Counted from the first letter of the stretch, positions 33,204 through 45,967 are shown. The stretch is DNA of 64,000 nt from Chlamydomonas reinhardtii (GCF_000002595.2 NC_057013.1:3804929-3868928); one strand, 5' to 3'. Notes: generated by a model not told the origin, from the sequence alone. Numbers and translations: made by a program.

Positions 33204-36200
33204 ATGACCGTGCCTCCGGTAGCAGCAGAAATGCAGTCACCAACTCAGCCAGCTGCCTCAGCCTCCAATGGTGGAGCGGCTGTGGCAGCGCCGGGTGTTG
33301 TGCCCTGCGACCATGTCCTGACGCTCGTGGCGGGCTGTGTAAGTCTTTTGTCGATGCAGTTGATTACTAACCCAGACGAGTCCAAACTCCGAGGGATTGG
33401 CTTGGGTTGCGACCGTTGTGTCCGATTCCGATCAGCAGCGCGAGACACGCAAGCGGAGTAGCTTCATCCTGACGCAAGCACCGTGCAACTTAGAGCATGA
33501 ATTAGTATTAGCTGGGTTCGGGCTGAGGAAAGGCACGCGCTTGCTTGGCACTTCCGGCACGGCCATGGGCCTCGGGTCGGGGTCGGGGTCGGGGGTCCCG
33601 GGGAGTCGGCTTGGGGGTCGGTCCCTCTTGGTCAGTGCAGCATACACTTGCTGGTCAGCCACAAACCGGATGCCATCTGTTGGCGGCCCCCGTTCTGAGC
33701 CCTAATTCGTCTTATACAGGTGGTGAACCAGCGCGCGTTCGCCAACACGTGCGGCGTGCCGCTGGGCGCGCACATGGACTTCGTGCCCAGCGCGGCGCTG
33801 CGGTTGCCGCAGATCACCGGCCGCACACCGCCACGCTGCAACGGCTGCTCCGGCTTCATGAACGTGTACTGCAAGGCAAGGCGTGGGGGTGGATCGTGCG
33901 GATATCGTTGGGCAGACGAGTAGATGTACGCAGCAGACATACCAACAACGTTACGCTTGAATGCGAGCGGGTGGAACGAAGCTCCGCCGCTTTGCCAGCA
34001 CGGCCAAACCAAAGCCGTGGAATGGAGCGCTGGTCTGAGAGGGCGGGCCACGGCACCGGCAGCCTACCATAGCGGCTGAACTAACACGGTGTGCCTGTGC
34101 GGCGCCTTGGTGGCCCCTGCAGACCAACCTGACCAAGTGGGTATGGAAGTGCAACCTGTGTGGAGCCGTCAATGTCCATAAGGATCAGCTGGGCCACTCG
34201 GCGGACGTGGCGGTGAGCATGTGCGGGTAGAACGGGGGGTTCTTGTTTTGCACACACACGTGCACGCAAACTGCAGAAGGGCATGCAGGGACCGGCCGGG
34301 CAATACGTTGCAGCAGCCGGCTGCCAGGAGGCCTGACATTCCCACCCCCACCCACCCACCTTCGCTGCCGCTTGTGGGCATATGCCTCCACCGCTGCTGC
34401 AGAGCTATGCTGAGCTGTGCGGTGAGGCGGTGGAGTACGTGCAGCCGCTGCGGAACGGCGCGGCGGGCCCGGCGCACACGCCTCAGGCGGTGCCGCCGCA
34501 CGTGGTGTTTGCGGTGGACACCACCCTGGAGCCCAGTGACCTGCGGGTGAGGGAGGGGAGGGCGGGGAGGAGGGAGGGAGGGAGCGAGGGAGGGAGGGAG
34601 GGAGGGAGGGCCATGGGGGAGGGCCAGGAGGGAGAGCCAGGAGGGGGAGCAAGAAAAGCAGAGGCTGCGCTAGCGCGGCTGCTCATGTGGTGGCAAGAAG
34701 CGTCGGCTGTAGCCCTGCGGTCAGGGGCGCAGCCGCGCGCAGGACCTGATGCAGCACTGTGCGCAGCTGCACTCGCACTGGCGCACTCGTGGGCTCGCGC
34801 GACCTTCACTTGTGCTCACCCTCCGTCGCTGGCGCTCACAGGCTGTGAAGGAGGCGGTGCTGGCGTCCGCCGCGTCGCTGCCACCCGCCACGCTCATCTC
34901 GCTCATCACCTTTGACGGCGCCGTGGCCCTGCACAACCTGGGTCCGGAGCACCGCGCCAGCTACACACTGCCCGCCGCCTTCGCCGCGCAGCCCGTGCCC
35001 GGCGCCGGCGGCGTGGCGGCGGCGCCCTCGGGCGGCGGCGTGGTGCCGGGCGCGGAGCACTCGACGGACCAGCAGGCGGTGATACAGCAGCTGCTGGACA
35101 AGTGAGCAGGAGGGGGCTGGGGGATGGATGGAGGCTGTGGGGCGCTTGTGGAGGCAGTGTGGTAGATGGATGATGCACTGCAGGGCGGACTGGGGGCGAA
35201 GGCTGGAAGGGCGGAGCCTTCGGATCGGTTACGGCCTTGCTTAGGGGCGGCATTGGGAAGGATGGGATAAGAGGTTGAGACCAGCGCTGTGCAGGCGTTG
35301 CTGAGGCTTTTGGTGCCACCGCAGGTTCTGCTCCCGCACGGCCGGGTCTGGTGTGGGCCCCGGCGGCAGCGGGCTGCTTGTGGCGCCGGCGGGCGAGGTG
35401 GCTGCGCTGCTGCCCAAGGTGCTGGCCACACTGCGCACCGTGCAGGGGGACGTGCCGGTTCGCGTGCGAGCAAGGTGCGTGTGTGTGTGTGCGTGTGCGT
35501 GTGCGTGTGCGTGTGCGTGTGCGTGTGCGTGGGTGTGGGTGTGGGTGTTAGGGAAACACCAAGGGAGGGGTTGTACATACCAGCCCAAACTAAACCAAAG
35601 CCAACGAAAACGGGAGTGCAGGCAGAGGCGTTAGTTGCGAGCGGTAATACTTATGGGATGTGGGCCGAGGCGTCGTGGAGTAGCAGGGCGAGCGGCGCCG
35701 GCGATAAAAGTCGCCGCCCGGGCTCGGTGACGCGCACAACAGCACAAGACAGGCACGCGGACGCGACAAGCAAACCCACGACTTACCTGGGGGGGTTGAG
35801 AGGGCCATGTGTGTGTGTGTGTTTGTGTGTGTAAAGCACAAGGGGAGAGCGAGTGCGCAGCTGGAGTAAGGGGTGGGCTGCCGGCATGCGTGCGTCTGTA
35901 TGGCGACGACAAGTGCAGGGCGAGCAGGACGTAGTGGCGAGGGCTCAGCAGCAAACGCTCTCGTTGGGCTGCACACCGCGCAGGTGCCTGTGTGCGGCGG
36001 TGGAGGCCTCGCTGCGGCTGGTGGCGGCCGCGGCCCACCTGGACCTGGACCTGGGCCGCCACCACCACCTGGCCGCCAGCCGGGTGGTGCTCATGGCCGC
36101 GGGCCCAGCCACACGGGGGCCGGGAGCCGTGCCGCTGAACCTGCTGGACCAGGTGCGTGCGTGTGTGTATGTGTGTGTGTGTGTGTATGTGTGTGTGTGT

Positions 36201-39200
36201 GTTTTGAAAAACGAAACGAAGCCCGCCCAGACGGCGTGTGCACATGTTACTGTGTGTCACTTGTCACATGTCACTGTGTTCGGAGGGGGACTCATTAGTC
36301 TCAAGTGTTTCAGGTGTATCTAACGGTATAGCAGAAGGGTCGTGCATGCGAGATTAGAGGGGTAAATGCCGCTGCTTGGTGGAGCGGTGCGGGCGGCACA
36401 CTCTACGAAGCTGTCAGTACGGCACCGCACCGGCCTGCGGCACGAGGCCGGCAACCGTGTATGAGACAACGGGGATGTCTGTGACTCGATCCGGTCATGT
36501 CATTTTCGCGGTGCCGCTTCCTCTCCGCTGCGCAGGCTGTGGGCGAGAAGGGCCGGTCGCCCGACAACAAGGCGGTGGCTGCGGCGCTGGACCTGGGTGT
36601 GGCGTTGGGCGCCATGGCCGCAAAGATAGGCGTGGCGGTGGACATATTCACCAGTGAGCGGGGCTGAAGTGAAGGCGGGCACGGTGGTGTTGGGAACTGC
36701 ATCCGCTGTGATGTGCGAACTGCGCAACTGCCGCATGAAGGGTGGCTGAGTCGGATCGTGTTGCGCATCCTGCCCTGCGGCGCCCCGCGCTCCGCTCACC
36801 GCACACACAGGCACCTGCATCGGCATCAACGCGCCGCTGCTGACCGCCATTGCCCACACCAGCGGCGGCGAGCTGATGCCGCAGGTGCTGCCGCCGCACC
36901 ACCTGCCCACCCAGCACGCCGCGCACAACCCCAGCCATGGCGGCGCCAGCCACTCGCACAGCTCCCACGGCGGCCACGGGCACGGGCATGGGCATAGCCA
37001 CCCCACCGGCGTGTCGGCGGCACCTGTGGGCGCCACGGCCGGCGGCTTCGTGCCGGGGCTGCTGTCCCGGCAGCTGCGGGCGGCGCTGGGCCGGCGCTGG
37101 GGCGTTGAGGGGCGGCTGGACTGCTACTGCTCTGAGGGGCTGAAGCTGACGCAGTGGATGGGGCCGCTGGACCCGATCCGGGTGAGCGGTGAAGGGAGGG
37201 GGCAGGGCAGGGCGTGCATGACGCGGCGGCGTGCCCTCCACCCAGCAGTAGCAGGCGCGGCGCTTGACAGGGTGACTCAAGGGCATGGGGCGGGGGGTCG
37301 CTTTCTTGCCGCTTTGTTGGCGTTGTTCCTCACCACCACCAACCATCCACTGCCCCTCTGCCAAACCCACCCCCGGCGCCCGCGCCTTAGTCTGACCTGG
37401 AAGACATGGCCGGCACGCCAGCCGTGGCGGTGCCCACCGCGGGTGGGGCTGCGGAGCAGCTGCCGCGGCCCGGCACGGCGCGCGACCCGGGCGCGGGTGT
37501 GGGCGGCGCGCCATGGCGGCTGTCGTCCGCGGCGTGCGGCATCACCGCCCTGGAGGTGCGCGCAATGGAGGGACACCGGGGGCTGGCGCGGTGCTAGGCG
37601 CGTGCAGCGCGACCCGCTGTATAGGTGCTCAACTACGGACCCCCTCCCAATGGCTCATCCGTCCTTGTGAGCACATCTTGCTTGCTCATTGCGTGTCCTA
37701 TAACGCACGGCCCTGCCCCTGCTCCTGTCCCCGCGCCTGGCCTGTGCCCGCTGCCCCCCACCCCACCCGCAGGTCGGACGTGGCGCCTCGCTGCGTCTGG
37801 AGGTGACTCGGGACCTGGACGTGCCCTCGCTGCTGCTGCAAGTGGCGCTGCACTACACAGACCTGGAGGCGCAGCAGCGGGTGGTGCGCGTGGTCACACG
37901 CAAGATACAGGTGGGCGCGGTGGCGGTGGCGGTGGTGAATGGGGGGCGGTGGCGATGGTTTGCATACGGGTGCAAGGCCGCATGGCTTGCACGCGCGCGT
38001 TTACGTGCATGTGTGCGCGCATGCTGACAGGGCCGCCCGTCCTCCCGGCTGTACATGTGCATGTGTGCATGTGCATGCAGGTGGTGGAGAGCCGCAGCGA
38101 GTTTCTGCGCACCGTCAACCCGACCGCGGCGGCGGCGCTGCTAGGCAAGCGGGCGGTGCTGGACGCCAAGAAGGCGGGAGCATTCAGGTGGGCGTTTGCG
38201 CCGGGGCATCTTTGGGAATTACGTGGCGAGCTCTGCGGCTGGTGCAGGAGCCGATGCGGCCGCGGGCATGGCGTGTGTAGGAATGACACCACAGCGCACT
38301 GGTGGCATTACCCAAGCGCCTTACCTTGCCGCACCGTGAGCGACGACGTGTGCTGCCCTCGCCCCTCGCCCGCTCGCACAGGGACTCCCGCAAGGCGGAG
38401 GAGGCGCGGCTGGCGGTGGGCGCGCAGCTGAGCCTGGTGGCGGCGCGCTGCGGGCGCGAGGTGATGACCAGCCGCGGCCTACTGGGCTTTGGCGGCCGCA
38501 AGCTGTGGCAATGGCCGCCCGAGCTCATGCCGCTGGCCTACGCGCTCTACCACTTCACGCGCGGGCTCATCCTGGGCGCGCCCGCGCCGCCGCCGCCGGG
38601 GACGCACCCCGCCTCCGCGCACGCGCACCTGCACGCGTTGTGGGATTGCGACACGCGGCTGGTGGGCATCAACACGCTGCTGTGGTCGGCCTGGGGCGAT
38701 GCCTACCGGGCCATGGCGCCCAAGCTGTATGCTGTGCTTCCGGCAGCGCCGCCGCCGCCGGCTACGCCGTTCCCGGACGCTGCGGCGGCTCCGCTGCCTT
38801 TGCCGCCACCGCAGCTGGCGGCGCTGCCGTGCGTGAGCCTGGCTGCGGTGATGGCGCGCACGGTGCCGCTGGTGTTGGACGCAGGCACGGCGGTGCTGGT
38901 GAGCCCTACGGAGGAGCCGGCGCCGGGCGGCAGCACGGCGCCGGGCGCGGCCACCGGCGCCGCCGCTGGCCTCACGCCGGAGCTGATCGAGGCCGCGCTG
39001 CAGGCGGCCGGCGCCGCCACTGAGGGCGGCGCCGCCAGCAGCAGCGGCCTCAGCCCCAGCCCTGGTCGCTTCCCAATGCCGTCGGTGGTTCTGACGCCGG
39101 GCGCGCAGGCTGGCGGCGGCCAGCTGGCGGCGCGGCTGATCCCGGTGCACCGCGACCCGTACGACGAGCAGGCGCTGCAGCAGCCACAGCTGCAGCAGCT

Positions 39201-39390
39201 GGGGCAGGCGGTGGCGGCGCAGCTCAGCAAGCAACTGCTGGAGAGCAGCAAGCAGGCAACGGTTGCGGCCGTGGCGGCGCTGGCGGCGGCTGGCCTGCCG
39301 CCGGTGCAGGCGAAGCAGGCGGCGGCGGCAGCAGCCAGCTTTGCGGAGTGGTGCCGGGGCGTTAATGTGCAGCCATTCCCGGTGCAGTAG
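33204..39390 (+). CDS. divergent SEC23-like COPII coat protein
   Basis: SEC23/24 proteins form the inner COPII coat that buds ER-to-Golgi vesicles. Thirteen exons (33204-33338, 33720-33875, 34123-34212, 34403-34546, 34842-35101, 35325-35474, 35984-36152, 36536-36653, 36811-37181, 37391-37555, 37773-37910, 38081-38187, 38382-39390) are all in phase and give 1,003 residues. The zinc-finger part has RCNGCSGFMNVYC and VWKCNLCGAVN. The trunk follows (PPHVVFAVDTTLE, ISLITFDGAVALHNLG, ASRVVLMAAGPATRGPG, GVALGAMAAKIGVAVDIFT). Then come the beta-sandwich (SLRLEVTRDLDVPSLLLQ, ALHYTDLEAQQRVVRVVTR), the helical region and the gelsolin-like part (VMARTVPLVLDAGTAVLV). A His-rich insert at 36895-37010 and a long Ala-rich C-terminus depart from canonical SEC23, which is about 770 residues. 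The second intron uses a GC donor at 33876. Confidence 0.82.
34547..34610 (+). repeat. (GGGA)n purine tract in an intron
   Basis: A strand-asymmetric GGGA/GGGAG run starts right at the donor of SEC23-like intron 4. Confidence 0.85.
35475..35548 (+). repeat. (GTGTGC)n microsatellite in an intron
   Basis: A GT-rich simple repeat begins at the donor of SEC23-like intron 6. Confidence 0.85.
36155..36202 (+). repeat. (TG)n microsatellite in an intron
   Basis: A GT repeat begins 2 bp after the donor of SEC23-like intron 7. Confidence 0.85.
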
Positions 39391-39864
39391 AGCCTTGAGT
39401 CGGGTGACGCTGAGCGCTCATGCAATTGCAAACACGGCGGTCCAGTGCTGAACATCACCAACACGATTGCATACGGAGCGCCGCAGTACTGCTTGTGTGC
39501 AGGGGTGCTTTGTGTGGCCGGTTGGCACAATGGAGTGCTGTAGTGCTGTCATGGTCGTCGGGGCTTGGATCAACGCGTTAAGTGCCTGTTAGACGCGAGG
39601 TCCACACGTGGTTTGCAATGCGTAGGGCTGCTGGGGCTGCACATCCTGCTGTCATCATGAGATGCCCACGTTGCAGGAGGAGGATGGAAGAGTTGATTTC
39701 GTGTGACTCGCTTACAAGGGGGAAGCCCTAGAGGGATTTCTGGAGTGCGGAGGAACGCAGGGACGCGCAGACGTGCCCTTAATTCACCTCGCACGCAAAG
39801 CTTGTACAGACAATCCGCACGTCCCTACCGCCTGGTGCAATCGGATAACAATGCTGTGTGGTGG
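39391..39864. other. 3' flank of the SEC23-like gene up to the palindromic element
   Basis: No coding frame is supported. It holds the 3' UTR and ends where similarity to the second palindromic element begins. Confidence 0.4.
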
Positions 39865-40836
39865 GGTACCCTTTGTCCTTGGCGGCCTTGCCAACCCCTG
39901 GCGTGACCTTACTTTGGCCCCTGGGGACTACCACTTGCGTACGTCGAGCCCACATGGCTGCGACCACGAACGCCCCCTGGACCTTGGCTGGACAGCGCGA
40001 AACTGCTCAACGGTCCGTAAACTTACACACTCTGGCTACGTATTCCCTCATGTCGCGCCGCAACCCAGGATGGCTGGCAAGGTGGGTGTCGCGTGGGGCT
40101 AGGTCTGGTGGAGACCAAGTACGCGAGATGGACGGTCTGGGGCACTGATGTGTGCACACTTCCATCTCCTTTACAGTCTGCGGGTATCCTGGCCATTGCC
40201 AAGGCCACTGCGACACTGCCGCCACCACTCGTAGCTCATCATCATCTATCACGCATGCACCATCAGTCAGGCCATCCGCTGTTCGGTGCCACAACATATT
40301 CAACTGGATGGGACCTCGTCCGGCTCTTTGGGGAAACACTACGGTATGGCATCCATCTACATCAGATGCTTTCCGGGGCCACAAATGCACCGGCCCTCAC
40401 TTTTGGAACCGCCACCACCAAGAGCTTCTTGCGTGGGACTTGCATAGAAGAGTTCTGAACCAAAAGTATCACAGAGAGGCCCTAAGCCCCGCCCCGGCTG
40501 AAGCCGCCAATCTGCTGGCCAGCACGCGGGCGGTGCGCTACCCTACGGCCCTCGATAGGCCCAGTCTTCCATGAGCTCAAATCAATCTATTGCTTGCTTG
40601 CTAAACCAATCAATCCATACTCTAGCACGCAGTCCGCGCTATGTCCGCATCCACGTACGCCGTTGAACACTCCATCCGGCCACTAATCTCTAAGTATCAT
40701 ACAAAACCCCTGCTTGGGTCCAAGCTGCGAATCACTCATAGTTCACTCTAGGGGGCTGGGAGGCACGCCCCACATCGACATCCGGCAGCGCACATTTGCG
40801 GCGCGCAGTAATCACTTAATTTTGAGCATGTATGTG

Positions 40837-40858
40837 TGCGGCGTGAATCAACGCCGCA
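40837..40858. repeat. conserved hairpin in the element arm
   Basis: A perfect 8-bp stem TGCGGCGT/ACGCCGCA has a 6-base loop. The same hairpin occurs at 44826-44847 and 60232-60253. It is followed by several GTGCAC-type repeats. Confidence 0.8.
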
Positions 40859-41307
40859 GATACGGTATTAGTGCACTTGGTGCACTGCTGGTGCAGTACC
40901 GCACCCAGTAGTGTCAAGCACCCTGCGAAAGCTCCTGGAAATCATGCTGTGAGCCTGCAAGCTCACTCCTACTCTTGTTACTCCTTCAGGACCATCCATC
41001 AAATGGGATGGCTGTTATTAGTTGAAGGCGTGGCCAATTAGCCGTGCGGCCTCATTATCTTGTATGTTGCGATCCGGCACGGTTAGTGCCTTTGCTTGTA
41101 CCTGCGTACTATATGGTACGCCACTCATCTTGCCGCTGCTTGTTGCGGCCCTTACTGCATAGTCCGTGGTCGTTTGCGGTCAGTGTCGTGCGCGCTCGTC
41201 TAGCTCGTCAGGCGCAAGGCCGCGCGCCCGCCGGTCAAGCTGCTGCCAGCCGCCGCGCTCGTGGTCCGCTGATCCGTCCTGCCCGGCAGCTGCATAGCGG
41301 CGCCTTA

Positions 41308-42362
41308 TTAGGCGCTTGCCGCCTTGGGCTGGATGACAAAGCCCGGCGCCACCGACACCTCCGTGTAGACGGAAGGCACCTTGGACCACTGATAGCTTAA
41401 CACAGTGTGCAGCGTCGGGAAGACGGTGCGTGTGGCGTCCTGCGCCGCCGTCTGCTCCATGTCGGCCTGACGCCACTCCGCAAACTGGCGCGCCTGAGCC
41501 GCCTGCGCCGCAGCGTGCGCCTCAGCCGACATGACCGGGGTGGGCACCTGCTGCTGCTGCATCGACGGCGGCGCTGCCGCAGCGGCGGCGGCAATGCAAA
41601 CGGACTTGGCTGCTGCGGAGGTGGCGGAGTCGCTGGCCGCCTGCTGCAGCTTCAGGAAGGACGCCTGCAGCTGGCGCGGACCGCTCAGCAGGTTGCCGCC
41701 GAGGGCCATTGGCCGGGGCGAAGACAGCACCGAGTAAGCCACGCAGGCCTCTGCCGGGATCACGTCGCCGCCAGCAGCGTCACAGCCGCTAGCCGCCGGC
41801 GCAGCACCGTGCAGCGCGGCGGCAATGGACGCGACTGGCAGCAGGATGCGCGCGGGCTTGGTGGGCTCCTGCTGCTTAGGCGCCGGTGTAGGCGCGAGTG
41901 CGGGTTTGGAGGAGCAGCTGTTGGGGTCGCTGCTGACGCACACAACCGCAGGCTCGAAGGCGACTTTGACCTCGCAGACCCGGTCAAAGCTGTTGACCGA
42001 GCGAAGACTGTTGTCGGAAGTGCTCCGCGACAGTGTTGCCGGCGACGCAGCGCAGTCTGCAAAGGAGGACGAAATGGAAATTCAGCGACTGGCCAATTTT
42101 GGTATACGTGAGCATCATAACCACCCGCAATGCCCGCAAAGCCTTGCCAATAATGCAGATGCTGCCACTCACCCGACGGGGTCGCAATGCCAGCGCTCGC
42201 GAGCGAGCAGTGCCGAGCGAAATGCTTCCACACGCCCTTGACTCCGCGCGCAGCCCTAGCCAGCCAGGCTAGCCACATCTTGTGAGGGCGCCTCGAAGAG
42301 CGAGAGACCGAGCCATTAGCGGCGTTGACGAAGCGGTGCGGAGGCACAGTCGCGTGAATCAT
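41308..42362 (-). CDS. palindrome-element protein, copy A (312 aa), unknown function
   Basis: Two exons, 42362-42173 and 42056-41308, are joined through a 116-bp GT-AG intron in phase. Exon 1 begins MIHATVPPHRFVN and contains a basic, Trp-rich amphipathic stretch (KMWLAWLARAARGVKGVWKH) that resembles an organelle-targeting or membrane-binding helix. Exon 2 encodes CASPATLSRSTSDNSLRS, VKVAFEPAVVCVSSDPNSC, a Pro/Ala-rich linker, PARILLPVASIAAALHGA, LLSGPRQLQASFLKLQQAA, an Ala/Gln low-complexity run, RQFAEWRQADMEQTAAQDAT and a compact C-terminal domain (LHTVLSYQWSKVPSVYTEV, APGFVIQPKAASA). I recognise no domain. Copy A has 2 fewer residues than copies B and C in the Ala run. Expression is probably from the central segment, which it shares with copy B. 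Confidence 0.65.
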
Positions 42363-43315
42363 TCGTGTTTTGCTTTCACGTTAAAGTGAGCAGGTAATAA
42401 GTTGAACAAGCCCGTAACGGATGGCTAGCTATGTCTTCCTTGCTGGCAATGTGTACTGAGGGAAACAGGAAGACGCAGGCTCGAACGCGGGGCTTTAATG
42501 CCCAAATTGCGAGGTACGGCGCGCCATCGGTTCACCGCACTACCTTGCCCAGCCACGCTTGCTTGCGTCTTCCGCTACATCCATGGGCCGGATGTCGTTG
42601 GAATGCATTAGCGTGGTGCGGCTGTGCGGGCTTGCCGGGCGAGTGTTGCGCGGTGCAAAGTCTGGTGGGGCTCAGACGCGCTCTGTGTACGTTGTCGAAC
42701 TGTTGCGAGCCTGTTAGTTTGATATCTCACGCATCCGCCAAAGCCCGCAGCTTCCGCGAGGCTGTTCAGGACAACTTGCAGTAAGGGCGGTCACGAACGA
42801 GCTTCCGCTGGCAATTGCGCGATTCACATGTTTACTTGCAGATGCTAATGGTCGATTCGGCGGTTCCGAGCTTGCGCGAGGACCGCAGCGAAGCAAAGCG
42901 GAGCGAAAAATGTGTTCCCTCTAATTGTCACTGTCGGCTACCGCTCTGGACCCCTGATAAACTTGATATCTGTTGGCATCTGTCGCAGGTTGTCGGTGGC
43001 TGCCGCGAAGTGCCGTTGGCTGCAACGCGGGCTTCCCTCGCCGCGAGCCCGCACAGCCGCACCACGCTAATGCATTCCAACGACATCCGGCCCATGGATG
43101 TAGCGGAAGACGCAAGCAAGCGTGGCTGGGCAAGGTAGTGCGGTGAACCGATGGCGCGCCGTACCTCGCAATTTGGGCATTAAAGCCCCGCGTTCGAGCC
43201 TGCGTCTTCCTGTTTCCCTCAGTACACATTGCCAGCAAGGAAGACATAGCTAGCCATCCGTTACGGGCTTGTTCAACTTATTACCTGCTCACTTTAACGT
43301 GAAAGCAAAACACGA
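42363..43315. promoter_or_regulatory. bidirectional centre of palindrome 1
   Basis: The 953 bp between the two outward start codons include inverted flanks and a unique core of about 430 bp (42626-43049). Transcription of both gene copies must start here. Open frames read inward (for example starting MSSLLAMCTEGNRKTQ) are mirrored on both sides and are probably not coding. Confidence 0.5.
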
Positions 43316-45687
43316 ATGATTCACGCGACTGTGCCTCCGCACCGCTTCGTGAACGCCGCTAATGGCTCGGTCTCTCGCTCTTCGAGGCGCCCTCACAAGA
43401 TGTGGCTAGCCTGGCTGGCTAGGGCTGCGCGCGGAGTCAAGGGCGTGTGGAAGCATTTCGCTCGGCACTGCTCGCTCGCGAGCACTGGCATTGCGACCCC
43501 GTCGGGTGAGTGGCAGCATCTGCATTATTGGCAAGGCTTTGCGGGCATTGCGGGTGGTTATGATGCTCACGTATACCAAAATTGGCCAGTCGCTGAATTT
43601 CCATTTCGTCCTCCTTTGCAGACTGCGCTGCGTCGCCGGCAACACTGTCGCGGAGCACTTCCGACAACAGTCTTCGCTCGGTCAACAGCTTTGACCGGGT
43701 CTGCGAGGTCAAAGTCGCCTTCGAGCCTGCGGTTGTGTGCGTCAGCAGCGACCCCAACAGCTGCTCCTCCAAACCCGCACTCGCGCCTACACCGGCGCCT
43801 AAGCAGCAGGAGCCCACCAAGCCCGCGCGCATCCTGCTGCCAGTCGCGTCCATTGCCGCCGCGCTGCACGGTGCTGCGCCGGCGGCTAGCGGCTGTGACG
43901 CTGCTGGCGGCGACGTGATCCCGGCAGAGGCCTGCGTGGCTTACTCGGTGCTGTCTTCGCCCCGGCCAATGGCCCTCGGCGGCAACCTGCTGAGCGGTCC
44001 GCGCCAGCTGCAGGCCTCCTTCTTGAAGCTGCAGCAGGCGGCCAGTGACGCCGCCACCTCCGTGGCAGCCAAGCCCGTTAGCATTGCCGCCGCCGCTGCC
44101 GCTGCGGCAGCGCCGCCGTCGATGCAGCAGCAGCAGGTGCCCACCCCGGTCATGTCGGCTGAGGAGCACGCTGCGGCGCAGGCGGCTCAGGCGCGCCAGT
44201 TTGCGGAGTGGCGCCGGGCCGACATGGAGCAGACGGCGGCGCAGGACGCCACACGCACCGTCTTCCCGACGCTGCACACTGTGTTAAGCTATCAGTGGTC
44301 CAAGGTGCCTTCCGTCTACACGGAGGTGTCGGTGGCGCCGGGCTTTGTCATCCAGCCCAAGGCGGCAAGCGCCTAATAAGGCGCCGCTATGCAGCTGCCG
44401 GGCAGGACGGATCAGCGGACCACGAGCGCGGCGGCTGGCAGCAGCTTGACCGGCGGGCGCGCGGCCTTGCGCCTGACGAGCTAGACGAGCGCGCACTACA
44501 CTGACCGCAAACGACCACGGACTATGCAGTAAGGGCCGCAACAAGCAGCGGCAAGATGAGTGGCGTACCTTATGGTACGCAGGTATAATCAAAGGCACTA
44601 ACCGTGCCGGATCGCAACATACAAGATAATGAGGCCGCACGGCTAATTGGCCACGCCTTCAACTAATAACAGCCATCCCATTTGATGGATGGTCCTGAAG
44701 GAGTAACAAGAGTAGGAGTGAGCTTGCAGGCTCGCAGCATGACGTCCCGGAGCTTTCGCAGGGTGCTTGACACTACTGGGTGCGGTACTGCACCAGCAGT
44801 GCACCAAGTGCACTAATACCGTATCTGCGGCGTTGATTCACGCCGCACACATACATGCTCAAAATTAAGTGATTACTGCGCGCCGCAAATGTGCGCTGCC
44901 GGATGTCGATGTGGGGCGTGCCTCCCAGCCCCCTAGAGTGAACTATGAGTGATTCGCAGCTCGGACCCACGCAGGGGTTCTGTACTTTGAGATTAGTGGC
45001 CGGATGGAGTGTTCGAACGCGTACGTGGATGCGGACATAGCGCGGACTGCGTGCTAGAGTATGGATTGATTGGTTTAGCAAGCAAGCAATAGATTGATTT
45101 GAGCTCATGGAAGACTGGGCCTATGGAGGGCCGTAGGGTAGCGCACCGCCCGCGTGCTGGCCAGCAGATTGGCGGCTTCAGCCGGGGCGGGGCTTAGGGC
45201 CTCTCTGTGATACTTTTATTTGGTTCAGAACTCTTCTATGCAAGTCCCACACAAGAAGCTCTTGGTGGCGGCGGTCCCGAAGGTGAGGGCCGGTGCATTT
45301 GTGGCCCCGGAGATCATCTGACGTAGATGGATACCATAGTGTTTCCCCAAAGAGTCGGACGGGGTCCCATCCAGTTGAATATGTTGTGGCACCGAACAGC
45401 GGATGGCCTGACTGATGATGCATGCGTGATAGATGATGATGAGCTACGAGTGGTGGCGGCAGTGTCGCAGTGGCCTTGGCAATGGCCAGGATACCCGCAC
45501 GGCCGCAGACTGTGAAAGGAGATGGAAGTGTGTCCACGTCAGTGCCCCAGTCTGTCCATCTCGCGCACTTGGTCCCCACCAGACCTAGCCCCACGCGACA
45601 CCCACCTTGCCAGCCATCCTGGGTTGCGGAGCGACATGAGGGAATACGTAGCCAGGGTGTGTAAGGGTACGGACCGTTGAGCAGTTT
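43050..45687 (-). repeat. right arm of palindrome 1
   Basis: This is the inverted copy of 40000-42625 and includes the hairpin at 44826-44847. Confidence 0.8.
43316..44376 (+). CDS. palindrome-element protein, copy B (314 aa), unknown function
   Basis: Exons 43316-43505 and 43622-44376 splice in phase 1. The protein matches copy A across its length, with a few substitutions (for example SDAATSVAAKPVS in place of SDSATSAAAKSVC) and a longer Ala run. It is transcribed divergently from copy A. The frame is intact. Confidence 0.65.
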
Positions 45688-45918
45688 GTAAAAACGGTAC
45701 CGCGTCGCGTGCACAAGGGCGAAGGCCCGTTGCATTGCTCAGGGTATCCCCCACGGGTATCCCCTCACCCTCGTACAACCTTGCATCCATTACGCTCGAC
45801 GTAATGCAAATACCGGTAAATCGCGGTCCGGCTCCACTACCATGGGTAGCCTGTGCCGCAACCACCATAGATATCGTACCATGTGGCATCATTCTCACAC
45901 ACCGACCCACGCACACGC

Positions 45919-45967
<49 letters not shown>

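Larger units (their letters stand above)
40000..42625 (+). repeat. left arm of palindrome 1
   Basis: It starts at AAACTGCTCAACGGTCC (40000), matched in reverse complement at 45671-45687. It differs from the right arm by scattered substitutions and small indels. Confidence 0.8.
39865..45687. mobile_element. long palindromic element, copy 1
   Basis: Two arms of about 2.6 kb (about 40000-42625 and 43050-45687) are near-perfect inverted copies around a central unpaired segment of about 430 bp. Each arm carries the same two-exon gene transcribed outward. Similarity to copy 2 at 59.1 kb begins further out, at 39865 (GGTACCCTTTGTCC), so the paired arms do not mark the full left end. The class is unknown: no transposase, reverse transcriptase or recombinase motif is visible. 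Direct target duplications were not found by eye. Confidence 0.75.

Noticed and set aside
38479-39234. 251-codon minus-strand frame, Arg-rich
   Set aside because: It is the shadow of the last SEC23-like exon.
40093-40458. Frame starting in the outer arm (GILAIAKATATL) as a second element gene
   Set aside because: It is matched in both arms of copy 1, but the equivalent stretch of copy 2 is interrupted, so coding is not supported.
43180-43215. tRNA-like B-box (GTTCGAGCC) in the palindrome centre
   Set aside because: No convincing A-box or cloverleaf could be drawn nearby.
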